Of a stretch of 64,000 nt of DNA, positions 1 to 12,664 are shown in pieces. Positions within the stretch are counted from its first letter, which is position 1, and each line of letters begins with the position of its first letter. This DNA comes from Drechslerella dactyloides. Lineage: Eukaryota > Ascomycota > Orbiliomycetes > Orbiliales > Orbiliaceae. Location of the stretch: positions 1,488,001 through 1,552,000 of the forward strand of contig JAGTWJ010000008.1 of the NCBI GenBank assembly GCA_020064725.1. The letters run 5' to 3'. The notes under the pieces are model-generated. The model was not told the DNA's origin and made no database searches. It saw only the letters and a list, made by a program, of their open reading frames with translations. The translations under genes and the position numbers were made by a program.

Positions 1-3000
1 ATCATGCGCGACAGCTAGCGTGTACAATTGTTGCCGGTTGTGCGTTGCGTGTGGTTTGTGCGCAAAGCGTCGACGATGCTCAGCCTCCTTTAATTTCGCT
101 AGACGCAAAGTTTCTCTGCTTACCTTTCTCCGCGAGTGTCATTTGTGCAACAATGGCCTGCGCCTTTGAATATGCCTCGCTCCAACCTGGAAGGCCATTG
201 CCGTGGCCGATGGGGGCTGGATACGCGGGGGGTGAATGGTGAGAGAACGTTGGGACGCCCTGCACGACATCATCATGTTAGCCTGAGTAATAGATATCAT
301 GAGTCCATGCACCGATGAATAATTATTGCGACATAGCAAGCAGGGCTCGCGTGAACAATTGCCAATCGACGCTTGCGAAGTAGCTATTAGTAGATAGCTA
401 TCGTCGGCATCTGCGGATATGCAGCTTGGCCCATGCGATGCAACGCCCAGTTCTGGCAAAAGTATACGGGGCGGTAGCCTCGCAGTCGCAATTCACGGCG
501 CGCCAGAACCGCAATCAATGCAATGTAGTCGGGACCGGCCGCTGAGGTTGAGGCCAAGGGAGACGCAGTCAAGCGAGCCATACCGATTCATTGGCGCCGG
601 CTAGGGCTGAAAGCAGGACAACCGCACCACCAAGCACGGTGGGTTTGAGGGGCGCCATTGTCGCAAAAAGAGTGTAGTGGTCGGTCGAGTCCGAATGTCG
701 TCGAGGTCAATTGCGCGTCTACCAGAACAAAGTCGACTTCATGAAACGAGGGGATCCGGTGATGGCGACGGTACCGGCGAAGTGTCGATGGACGGATGAT
801 TGATACAGGCGATGCTTGAAAACACCGCTCACGCGAATTGCAGCAGTCGACGGGCGGCTCGCAGCAGACGCTGGCGGATAGCACTCTTAAGTAATATACC
901 GCACGCCAGCATCTAATGTATTATATCCATCGCCCCAGGTAATCAAACTTCACAAACACCATCCCGAATTGTCCCTCCCAAGCCTGCAGGCGAGAATTCT
1001 TGCGATTCACATTGCGTGCGCAGAGCTTGTCATTCCCAAATATGCTCCCCGTCGGACATGGCGGGCCAGGGATACTTCCCATTACCTGTCTGCGGAAGGG
1101 CAGCCTAATTCGTCAACATTCCGACGAGCACCTGGCCGCCCGCAATTTTAAACCGCCAACGAACAAAAGCGGGGAAGGGCGATCTCTCGATAGTTCAAGG
1201 TAGGCTGCTGCTGTAGCCATGGGAATCGCCAACTTGCGCAAGGGGCTGCTTATTCGCTAATTTCACGGCAGGTACTTCGAACGACATTGCAACGTTACCC
1301 TTGAGGTACCAAGCTTGCTGTCTCGCGAAGATCTTGGAGAATGAGCAGATGCACGCCGGTTCGACATTTCGGAAAGACCAAACGGGCAGTCAATTCGGCT
1401 CAATGGAAGATTCCTATCGAAGGTCGCGGCTGCTGCCGCCAAGCAAGCTTTGAGCGACGGTAACTTACAGGTTGTGCTTCCAATGACCCGTGCATGTGTG
1501 CATATGCATGCAGTCGGCTCATGTGCACAGAATTCTTCAAGACCATCGCTTGGCTATTCGAAGAAGGAAGTCGGCATTGACGGTCGCAGTGGCGAAGAAT
1601 CCAGATGAACCGGCTCAAACTGGGCAAGAGTGAAGCTCGAAAAAAGCTACCTCTAGAACAATTGTACAAAGCAGAACTCTATAATCGCAAGCGCATTAAC
1701 CGGCCTCATGAGCTAACTACTGCCATATGGTTGATTGATCGATGCGCCCCGTCGTGCATCAAGGCTCCGACATCAACTTTGTCCTGCGACACTTTTTTCC
1801 GATGCTCTTGCCGAAAGTGCCGTCGGAGCTGCTTTTCTTTCCCAAACTGTCAAACAGTTGCATGCCGTCAACAAGCGTCGCATCCATGCAGGTGTAATCA
1901 ATCGACAGAAAAATCAGGCAAAGATGCACCTGCTGGCTAGTCTCCAAATCCGTGTGACGTCAAACAACATTACAAACCACTCCCTGAACTGTGGGGTAAC
2001 GTAAGGAGATCCGCTCGCCGAACTCGAACCATACAGAGTATAGCCTGAATCTACGCCGGGACGTGCATGCAGCCCTGATTGTGCACAACTTCAGAGCTGG
2101 AGTACAGGAAGTGCAAACGCCCTGTACATAAAGTCTACTTTTGAGCACGCCAAGAGCAGGGCGAAGTCGGTCATCAAGACTTCATGGGCGCCGTGGATCT
2201 AGCCGTCTTCTGATAAAGGATACCGCTTACACCTGCATGCCTGCGGAGATCCAACGTTGAGTCTTCAGTTGCACCTTTCGAACCTACCCGGGCGTCCTCG
2301 TATCAGCAAGTTTTGGCGAAATTTCTATCTATAAATCTATCAGCTCGAGACTGGGGCCTGGGGAGCTAAATGAGGAGTCTGCTGCGGTAGTGGAACTTTG
2401 GTACTCGCCGTCCAGAAACATGGGATCCCAGCGCCTCCGCTATCGACATGTGAGCGGGAAGCCAACCGCAAAGCCCCAGTGGGACTTTCTTGCCATTTGT
2501 CATCAGCCATTGAGGCCGCCCTCCATCGCAAGATCCAATAGTAGCGGCGCCTATTAGGCCCGTGGACTACGGCATGCCTCGGCATGCGATGGACTCTAAT
2601 GCGATGCGATGACAAAGATCGGATGGCACCCTGCGGGCCCGGGTGCATTGATGCCTGAAAAACACTCCCCAGCAAGGCACACGCCGATTTGCGTCTTGCA
2701 TCTTGAACTTGCCGCACTATATCCAAAGCTGTAGCAAGTGCTTGCAGCCCCATCTTGAAGAATGAATCCAAACGATGCAGTCCATGCATGCATGCCAGAG
2801 ACCTGGAAAAAACAAACAAGATGAAATCGAAACGACAACGTGTCGACGTCGTGTCTGCCCACGAAATTAATTGTCCGCCTGTTACACCTCCACGCACGGC
2901 GCACACGTATTCTAGACACGGCTGAGGTACCGAGCTCCCAATCCTACTTGGAGACGCGTTCTTCGATAAGGCATGCGACCGAATGCGGGGGCCTGCAAAC

Positions 3001-5113
3001 GTGTCTGTTCCTGGAGTTTGGGACGTGACTAAGCTCGTGGAGCATGTAAATCCGGTGGGCGGGCACATACGTACGTATGCATGCGCTTCAGGACAATCGC
3101 AAAAACGCACTCTTCGAAGCTTCTGAACAGCTACCTTGGCATTGGCATTGGCATGGCGGCGGGTACAACCGTCGCCAACTGGCGCTCTTTGTTCTCGAAG
3201 GCCTGATATCACGTTTTCGTGAGGCATCCATACGATATGAAGTGTGCTGAGCCACTTTCGACGTCCTCGAGTACTCGAGTACCCGGGGGCCCACCGTATC
3301 AACAATATTCCGAGAGTTGCAAGGGTATGAATTTTACGGCCGCAGGCTCTGGCTACGATAGATCAGGCATGTCAAGCCGATGAGTTTTATTCACGGCAGG
3401 AACCGTCCTGCGGTGAGACTTCTCAGAATCGACCAAAAATCAAATAATCCTACTTCTGCACGGGGTCCAACCCGTCTACAGACACGGCTCCAAATATAAC
3501 AACAGTGATACGGCGACCCGGCGCGATGAGGCTCACGCGCGCCGACGAATCGATGGTCGACGGCACCCTACTGGCCGCATGGTGCAGGGGAGTCTAACTG
3601 GGACGCACCTGCAGGTGCACGTCTGTGCCGCGGGATGATTCCCCATCTTATTTTTCGGGACAGGAAGCTCCAGAAAAATGACCCGAACGGGAAACATTAA
3701 ACAGAAGGGGTCACCAAACAGAATCTCCAGGGTCAATTCGAAGCTTCGACGGGCCTCATTCGTTGGAATCCGGCACCTGCAATTGGCTGCCCGTTAGCGA
3801 CCTGGCTCTGGGCTTAGCCCACTTACCTAAGCCGGCGGCCGGGTAGACTTGCGAAATCACCTTAAGGGTGGAGCGAGTGCAGACACACCGCGCCAAAAGC
3901 GCATTTCAGCCCCAAGGCTTTCTTTTCTTGTTTCTTCTGGCGTGCCAACTGAATGAATGTTTCTTTTTGAGTCAGCCCGATGGTATCATAACCAGAGAAG
4001 GTCGAAATTAAACGGATTGGCGCACTGGGTGACTGACTGCCCCGTTTTTCTCCTTCCCTGAAGCCCGACAGGATGAAGGGAGCTTTTAGGTGTGCAAGTG
4101 ACCGAGAGACGGCGGCAGTGCGCAGACCTTGGACGAAGGAAGGCCGCCAGATCGGATCAGATCAGCCTCATTCGATCCGGATGCCTCCCATCACAACGGA
4201 AGGGAAAAGCAAAGATGAGAAACGAAAGTACAAAGTCATCTTGGGGGAGGTCTTTGCTGGACGGTAACTTTGGGGAGCCTCCATGCATGGCGTCCCGGGT
4301 TGGGAAAGACTCACGGACTCTTCACGCCCATGCTCGACGAGTTCAGGGTGAAAATTCCTAAACACTGATGACAGATAATCGGGTCAAGACCATGGTTGCT
4401 CTCGTCTACTCCGCGTGTTTGATGCGAATCCCAAAGCTCTGGCACCAGGCGTATGAGCCAGAGCAAGCATGCGCATGGTCACGTATCCACCATGCACACC
4501 GTCTGGACTCCTCCCTCAAGCGGATACGTCAGTCCGTTCGGGACGGGGTGTGACTCAAGGCAGGCTGCTGATGATGGCCAATGCTGAGCAGCATGAGCGC
4601 GAAAGTCTTGTCACTGATTGAGGAACGCGACGACGCCTGGCTGGGTTGCTTGCTTTGGGGGGCCTGCTCCCGCTAGCTTGGCTGTGGTGGTCGAGGTGGT
4701 GAGCAAGCGACTTTTGGGATCCGTTACGTTTTTGTCTCTGCCTTGTCGTGCAGGATCATTTTCATAAGGATCGAATTAAACGTTTGAGGAGACAACGTAC
4801 TCAACGGGACAAACCGCCTGGACCTCTCGTCAAGATTTAAATATGCTGCATCACCTCCCCCTCGATGGCCCTCATTTTCGAGGCTCAGTATCTATTGACG
4901 TCTACAACATTGGCAGCTAATAACGGCGCAAGGTCCTCGAGTTCCAACCCACTGCTAGTATACTAGAGAGGGCTTATAAATTTAAACGATCCCGATTCTC
5001 AGCTCGAACCTCCAACCTTCCACGACCCCACCCCAAAATATATATAGACCTATCCACCCCTCGAACCTGTTCTATATTCATTGCCTTTAAGTTCTATCGC
5101 GATCTTTTTCAAA
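1..5113. other. Long gene-poor stretch
   Basis: I see no convincing gene. All six frames carry only short open stretches, apart from one of about 320 codons on the minus strand (2340-3305). That one begins at a non-ATG codon, is rich in His, Cys, Arg and Ser, and shows no recognisable domain. A short TTGGCA tandem lies near 3136-3155. The last 250 bases (about 4850-5113) become pyrimidine-rich with TATA-like sequences and look like the promoter and leader of the Clr5 gene that follows. Confidence 0.6.
5036..5047 (+). promoter_or_regulatory. TATA-like element of the Clr5 gene
   Basis: An AAATATATATAG run lies about 70 bases before the start codon at 5114, after a C/T-rich stretch. A second TATAAA-type sequence is at 4974-4980. 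The position suits a fungal core promoter. Which element is used cannot be decided from sequence. Confidence 0.4.
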
Positions 5114-6500
5114 ATGGGGAAGCCTTGGGAGACGTATAAACAGGAGATCTACCACTACTACATTGAAGAGGGCCGGCCTCTTGCAGAAGTGCGCGAGATT
5201 CTCAAGACAAAATACAACTTTGAAGCCTGGTACGCTAGTGAAACCACCCCCCCCATTTCCTCAACCTGCATATCCCGCATCGCATAATCATCATCATTCT
5301 TACATCCGCTCGAGCCTTGCTGACTAAGATCTTTACTTGATACAGCAAACGGAGTTACCAGAACCAGATCGAAGTTTGGGGTTTCAAGAAGAATGTTCGG
5401 TCTGCGGACATGCGCGCGTATCTCGAGCAGAAGTCGCAGAACGTTCCGGACTCGGAAATGGGACTGAGCCAGGACGTAATCGACAAGATCACGCCGCGGA
5501 AAGTGCGACGCTACGAGAAACGATACGCCGGCAAGAGCAGCCCATCCCGAGAAACCACCTCCCCGCGTGAGAGCCGCCGGTCCGAGGACTTCAACCCTTC
5601 GTGGGAGGAGAACCTCTTCGACAGCTACCCGGAATCCTTCCCCGTCACACCCTCTCACGGCTCTGAAGACCACTTTTTCTCCAGTGCGGACATTCTGTCA
5701 AAGTAAGCAGGCCCCTCTAAGTCCACACCCACTTGCACATGCAGCAACAGTCATTTCTAACACTTATCATCAACTATCTACAGTTACCCAAGCTACCAAG
5801 ACTCCCGCCTGTCATATTCTGAGGCCACGCTGGGGGAACCGCTCTACGCTTCGACGGCGGAATACAGCACAATGGGCTCCCTGACCGCAACCGACTACGG
5901 CTACCGCTCCCCCCATGATGCCCACCCGCCCCGGTATAGGTCAGACAGCCAGTGGCACGTTGAAGGAGCCTCAACTGATGGTATTTATTATCCAGCCCAT
6001 CACGTGCATCTCCCCACGCACCTGCGGGCATGAGCTCGTCGAGTCCCAGCGGCAGTCGCGGGCCAACGCAGACATCCAGCTCTATCGAGCTGATGAAGGC
6101 TGCGCTGACGGGCCGCTACGACGATATCCACAGGTTGCTAGTCGGCGGCGAGAGCCCCAATGTGGCAGACCGCGACGGGAACACCTCGCTCCACTATCTG
6201 ACGAGGGGTTTCCATAAGCTGCTCGACCGTGCGGCGGGTGCCCCCGGGTTGCTTTCTGGAGATCACGGCGTGGGGAGTTCGCAAGAATTTGAGGACCGGA
6301 TCGCGGCGTTTGGTGCATGTTTGAGGTTGCTAGTGAGCTACGGCGCGGCGACGACGCCGAACAGGAAGGGGGACATAGCGGCGGAGATGGCGTCGACGAG
6401 GCTTGCGCTGTACTTGGAGAATCCGTTCAATGCTGCGGCGGGGGTGCATCGCGAATGGCAGTCATTCGTCGACATGATACGGGCTGCGGCACCACCATAG
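5114..6500 (+). CDS. Clr5-domain protein with C-terminal ankyrin region
   Basis: Predicted 377-residue protein in four exons: 5114-5229, 5346-5702, 5784-5939 and 5996-6500. Phases agree at every junction, and the third intron (56 bases) has an ACTGAT branch site and a CAG acceptor. Residues about 4-57 match the fungal Clr5 domain: PWETYKQEIYHYYIEEGR at the start and WGFKKN near the end, with the domain split by intron 1. The middle is rich in Ser, Pro and Tyr, as in a flexible linker. Residues about 220-376 contain ankyrin-like helices, with LMKAALTGRYDDIHRLL followed by DRDGNTSLHYL. Clr5 proteins with ankyrin tails are a large family in moulds; a nuclear or regulatory role is usually assumed, and no ligand or target is known here. 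The start is chosen because AAAATGGGG has a good context and is followed directly by the domain. Confidence 0.85.
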
Positions 6501-9355
6501 CATTCGACATCGGCGAACACAACGGCCATTAGAATGAGCTGTGGCACGGATACGATTTCTTCATTACTGAGCGCGCGCTGAGTGGAGGCACAGAACGTCC
6601 CACGTCGATACCGATACCCCCTTCTATAATTCACCGTATTTTGGGCTGCTTTTTGATATTTTATGAGAAGTACCTCTGAGCATTTCTACACGAGTTCCAG
6701 GAGTTCTACTTATTTTTTCCCTTTTGATCTCCGATTTTATTAGCCTTTGCAAACGACCTATGCGTTTGGTATTTGTCTTGCTTTCACCACTTGTTTTCTG
6801 ATATCTGGTGTCTACGTGTTACGACACGGCGTTATGTTAGGAGCCAATTTTTTTTCTTGCTTGTATTTCCTCCATCGCATCCCCTAGATCTTTTAGATCA
6901 TCGTATGAATTTTTTGTGGAATGCGTCATAGCCTATTGGTCGCATAAATCTGAGTCTTCCAGTATCTGTATGTATGTACACCACCACACTACAGCATCTC
7001 ACCATCAGCACCGTGTATACGTATATAGCCAGCGATCGATATGTTTAGTACTCATATACTCAGCGCGATCCGCTCGCTCAGCGCGATGTGGTATGAATGG
7101 CCAGTTCCACGGTGGCCCCTAGACGTCCATGTGACGTTACCTCTTGACAATTAAATTTCTGGTTTATATACTATGTTTTATTTTTCCTGCTATAGCTAAC
7201 GTTATTCGTTGACCGAGGTCGACGTTTAAATACTAACTCATTTAATTTGTTTTAACGTTGCTCGAGCGTTTCGTGCCGGTTTGCTGACTACCTGCATGCG
7301 AACGGCGGGTTAAGCTAGCTTGGCCCGGAGCGCGTGCTGTGCCAGCTCCTAAATGCGATGCCGACGAACGCCTTGGATCCTGGAGTAAGCCTGATCCTTC
7401 AGAAGACCTCACACTTACGTACTTTAGTATACAGAAAGTACACACTATCTCACACTGTATCGTCTTGGAGAATCCGATGCACGAAATCAAAAACAAAAAA
7501 AATGGGCTTGCATGCACGGTCTCAAAATTAAATTTCCTGTGGCCGCACTTCGCATCTCTCGACCGGCTGGAGCTTCTGATTCGTCGCCAACGAACTTCAG
7601 ACGGTATCCACGCCAATATAACCTAACACAATATATCATGCGGGCTGTCCGTACGGCTCAGCAGAGCCATGCAAGCCTAACCACAGCTAGCTATAATAAT
7701 ATTTGAGGGCGAAGCTTTACAGGAAGGAAAGCCTGCATGACTGACCGACTGGCGGACAGGTTAACGTAGCCGAGTCCTGCGATACTTACAGTCCACTGCG
7801 GAGCACGGAGCGGCAGATTCTGGCCTGTGATTTGCCAGCTGCTCTGCGAAGGAGGCGGTGTCTATTTCGTGCCATAGCTCCCGCGATGTACGGACAGTTT
7901 CCACCTGCTGGTTCATTAGATAAGCATCGCCCGCTACCTGCAGGGCTGCAGGCTGCAGGCTGGGCTGGCTAACGTCAACGAGAGGAGCTGATATAATTCA
8001 ACTCGGCCGTGTTGTTTTCTGTGTTGCGCCCGAGGCTTGTGTAACCTTCTGCCAGGCTGCATCAACTGAGACTATACCGCCGCCCGCTATACGAGGCTCT
8101 TCTATTATATAATATCGCAGCAGGTATCGCGGGCAGGGTGGAAACGTCTTGTCTTGGAATTTTGGGTAGGCCTGCGGGGCCGTGGGATCAGATCCATCCG
8201 TCTGAGGCTCCTGGCTTCTCGCTGTCCGACCAGGCGCGCGAACGGGCCCTTTGTTTGTTGCCCCAACAGGCAGGCAGGCGGAAGCCGAGGCTGCCGTGCA
8301 AAACCAGCGTGACGGGACGTGCCTCCACGGGAGGATACGTGTGCGATTTTTCTGGTTCTTGACTCTCGAGATATATGATCCGCGAGGCAGTCAATGGAAA
8401 ACGTCATACTACCCTGCCTGACGACGACTTTCTGGCGGTCGCAATACCAGGTTGGATGATTACGTACCCCACCGTACGTACGTCAAGTTCCAGATTTCGA
8501 GGCTACATTTTCCAGATCTCGATTCTCGAGCTGCTTGTCCACGGTGTCGTCTTACAGCGCTCACGGCCGCCAAGCTTCAATCAGTCATATACCGTATACC
8601 CATTTGGCTAGCAGCCTGCGGTCATCCTTACGATCACGTTGCCTCTGGATCTCCCGCAGTGGGGAACCGCAACTTGACTGACTGGCCGACTGACTCAGTC
8701 CGTTTGCCCGCGTTTGATCATTGAGCCGGCTTGTTTCCAAACGGGATTCCGCGAGAACGTCAAACTCCACCCAACGCATCCGCCGGCAAAATTCCAAGCG
8801 TCAGCGCGGCCGCAAGCTTGCAGAGTAATCTTTCCGCTCTAATCCACCCGAAAAGCCAATCTCGGAAGAGAGAGCGAAGCTGTGCGCGAAGTGTTCCGTA
8901 GACCTGCCTGCGTGCCTGACATAAGCACCCGGCCAAGCCGTACAGCAAGGGCATTCGAGACGAGACCATGGGCAGACCTGCATGTCGGCCATATGGATGC
9001 GGGCCCCGCCATTTAACCTTTCGAAGGCCTGGCGCCTTCCGTCGGCCGGCTGGGCGTGATCTCAAAGTTAAGTAAGTAGCTATATAACTTAACGCCTGTA
9101 AACCGGCGAAGGCGGAAAAAAGCTTCTAGCGCCTGTATCTGCTGTCCAATTGCCCAAATTTCACCTGGAAAAATTTCTTGTCATTCTCGCTCTTTGAATT
9201 CTAATTTCTAACCCGCGAATATATTTGTCGCAGGATCGAGAAAACTACTCCTACCACGAGAGCTCACCGGCACTCACCAACTGGATTCAACAGTGACTGG
9301 AATTGAACGTGCATAGTACGAGGAGCGTATTCTAGAATAGAACAAAGTTGCGAAA
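6501..9355. other. Intergenic region
   Basis: No supported gene. The first 350 bases are T-rich and probably contain the 3' end of the Clr5 transcript. A GCAGGCT tandem occurs at about 7945-7962. The stretch from about 9080 to 9355 is presumably promoter and leader of the alcohol dehydrogenase that follows. Small open frames here overlap on both strands and have no protein-like composition. Confidence 0.6.
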
Positions 9356-10774
9356 ATGGTCTACCCGGAAACTTTCACTGCTTTCCGCTCGCCATCCCAG
9401 GAGAACTGGTCGGATTTCGTCAAGGAGGACTTTATACCCAAGAAGCTCGAAGACAACGACGTCGACATCAAGATTGAATGCTGTGGCATTTGCGCATCCG
9501 ACGTCCACGTACGTTGATCCTCCTCCCGCCATTCGATTCGATCAGTCTGACATTCGATTTCCATTCTGTCGCTGTAGAAAATTTCCGGACAATGGGGCGA
9601 TACGCCTTACCCTCTCGCCGTCGGTCATGGTCAGTTTTCAGCCATATCTATTCTCAGACCGCACGACTAACAAAATACGCGCAGAAATCGTCGGCAAGGT
9701 CGTTGGCGTCGGTCCGAAGGTCAGCAGCGTCAAGATTGGTCAGCGCGTCGGAATGGGCGCCCAGTGCTATAGCTGCGGGACCTGCAAACAATGCACCCAC
9801 GATAATGAAACCTACTGCAAATTCCAGAAAGGTGTGTACGCCGTTCGAACTGGGTACCTATCGCACATCAATTGTTCAGACCAGCAGAGAAACCCAACCG
9901 CAACTGGGTTGTTTGATATGCAACAGTAGATGCAGGCTGACTAACGCGTGTGTCCACGATAATTATATATAGATACGTATGGCTCGCTACAATCGGACGG
10001 CACAATATCACAGGGTGGCTATGCGTCACATGTCCGCGTGCACGACTTCTGGGTCTTCCCGATCCCGGAGAAGCTGGCTTCCGTGGACGTCGCGCCGATG
10101 CTGTGCGCGGGAATCACCGTCTATTCGCCACTGAAGCGGAACGGCGCCGGACCGGGCAAGAAAATTGGTATCGTGGGAATGTATGCCACTCTCTGATATC
10201 ACATACCCCCTGTTCTAGGTGTCATAGCTGATATGCGACTGGAATTTGCAGTGGCGGCCTCGGTCACTTTGGCATCATGTTCGCAAAAGCCCTCGGCGCA
10301 GAAGTCTGGGCGATCTCCCGCTCTGATGCGAAGAAGGCAGATGCAACAAAGCTCGGTGCGGACGGCTTCATTGCTACGGGGACCTCGGAAAACTGGAATG
10401 AAGAGCATGAATTTTCATTCGACATGATCATCAGCACCGCCAACTCGACCGAGAACTTTGATCTTGGGAAGTACCTCAGCCTGCTAACCGTCCACGGCAA
10501 ATTCATTATGGTCGGCCTGGCGCCTGGTGACGGGCAAAAGGTGTCAGCATTCGATCTGCTGGGCAATGGATGTTTCATTGGCGCTAGTCATTTGGGCAGC
10601 CGAACAGAGATGCTGGAGATGCTGGATCTGGCAGCAGAGAAGGGACTGAAGAGCTGGTCGGAATTGATTCCGATCAGCGAGGAGGGGTGCAAGCAGGGGG
10701 CCTTGCGAGTGATGAAGAACGATGTACGGTATCGGTTTGTGCTGACCGACTACGACAAGGCGTTTGGTCAGTGA
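9356..10774 (+). CDS. Zinc-dependent NADP(H) alcohol dehydrogenase, cinnamyl/ADH6 type
   Basis: Five exons (9356-9508, 9578-9629, 9685-9831, 9973-10180, 10252-10774) join in phase to give 360 residues, the usual length of yeast Adh6/Adh7-like enzymes. Medium-chain family marks in order: catalytic zinc region CGICASDVH, then GHE (completed across intron 2), then four structural-zinc cysteines in CYSCGTCKQCTHDNETYC, then the Rossmann glycine motif GIGGLGHFG (created by intron 4). The coenzyme strand ends in AISRS rather than an acidic residue, which in this family indicates NADP(H). The expected reaction is reversible reduction of aldehydes, including aromatic ones, to alcohols in the cytosol. 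The actual substrate cannot be read from sequence. The third intron (141 bases) is the longest. Confidence 0.93.
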
Positions 10775-12664
10775 GCACCAGCGCCTTCTTCTCACATGTA
10801 TAGTTGTAATATTGGCGGTCTGTCTATAGTCGAGGTAGTACATAAGACTTGTCGTGTAATCCAGACTGCCGACCTTCATATTGCTATTTCGCATATACGT
10901 AGAAGAACGTATATTCTAGTCAGCACTGACGCACGTCAGCCAATATGAGCACAATCGCTAAGTTTTTGTGTAAGATCGATGTAGAAATATAAGCACATGC
11001 TCACAGCAATTGTCAAAGTACGGCAGTCTAGCTCGCGGGTCAAAGCAATTGTCAGCAGAAGACTATCAGCTGCAGATTTACGTTCATGACAGTTATCACC
11101 ATGTTGTGTAAGAGTACATGTCTGAGAAGTTGGTGCACCGGGCACCCCGCGCCCGGAGTCTTCGGCAGCTCCCCGGCGACCCCACGCCAACTCAGAAAGC
11201 GAGACCCTTGGCGCGGGAGGAACAATTTCCCACCAACCGGAGACCACGTATCATCTTCCAAAGCCCCGACGATACTTCTCGGCGGTAGTTGTGAGAAAAA
11301 GCAACAGGTGCTATACTCAACACAGTCTAGCGGTACTGCTGGTTGAAGTATCTCCGCTGTTTAGCCGGTGCGGGGAAATGCTGAACTGCTCCGAATTCGA
11401 ATATTTTGGCGATTTAAGAGGCAATATTTGTAGCAATAGGTGTGCAGAATTGCCTGAGAAATTAATTCTAACAATAACCAGGAGGCATCTTTTAATCATA
11501 GATTGAGAGTTTCAATTATTCGACATAGGATGACCGACAGATGAAGACCGCCTCTTAAGGCCGGATCTATTACATTAGTGCTTAGCTATCGTTTGGAATC
11601 CTAGAAGAGAGAACATTAATTCGTCCCGTACTGCACTGCTCGCCACGCGGAATTCTTTTGGGCCCGTGGCACGTGGGGGTAAATTCCGGACTGCCGGTCG
11701 AATGCCTTGCATCGGAATTGTACCGCACAAAACATGCCCATCTGCAATTCTTTGCCTTCTGTCTCACGGCAGAAAACTGCTGGACGTCTGCCGGCCAACG
11801 GATAATTTCCTGAACCAATGGACAAAATGCCACTTCGGCAATCTACTCTCTGGCCATCGCCAGCCATTCACAGTCTAATATCCCTATCTTCCTAATATCC
11901 GTCAGCCTAGAGCTAATCACCGAGTCGTAAAGAAAAAAGCATCCTCTGTACTTTCATACATCTGCACACATGTCTCCATACGTGCCTGTTCTCAAGCCTG
12001 TACTAGTGTGGTTTATAACTAAGGCGTATTTCTGTTTGTCATTCCCATATCCTCTTCTAGCCCTCGACACGAGAGGCGGAGGAACAGATGGAACAAGCTT
12101 CATATGCAGAAGCGAGCAGAAAGAAGACCGCGAGCGGGCATGCACGTAGGTCTGCATGTGTATGTGTGGCTTTGCCTGCTGTACGTACATTGCGTCGGAC
12201 TTTGCAAACCGAATGAATGCTTAATTCTGTAAATAAATACCTCGTCTGCGAGAGTCGTTACATCAGAGCTACTGCATTCTCTCGTTTTTCTCTTCCTCCG
12301 ATACCAGTTGTATATACGCGTGTTTATCACTTGGCCGTACTGTGCACTGCATGCAGTCAAACCGACGACACTCCGAGCAGAATTAGCAGAATTGTGGTTA
12401 GTTTCCTTATAAGTGACCTCCCTGCCTGGAAATTCACTTTGTTGATCCGCTGGCTTTGCTCTTCTAGTCTTCTTAGGCTTTTCTTTCTCTTTCTTGGATT
12501 TATTCTACTTCGACCATCGTAGAGTCGACTACGTTCGCACTCGTTCCTAAGACTGTCCTCGCAGGAACTGCAAATTCGCACAACCCGGCTCCGTGCAAAA
12601 TACCACAGGACGTATACCCCTCAACGCAGGCCATCCAAGTAACGATATATCCTGCTCTGTCACA
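10775..12664. other. Intergenic region
   Basis: No gene is supported. The 3' untranslated end of the dehydrogenase lies at the left. The stretch from about 12270 to 12530 is rich in C and T, as expected of a fungal promoter or leader before the lyase gene at 12665. Confidence 0.6.

Noticed and set aside
12593..12664. Upstream ATG for the DapA-family gene
   Set aside because: The 24 extra codons are not protein-like, and the downstream ATG has a better context and the usual N-terminal length.
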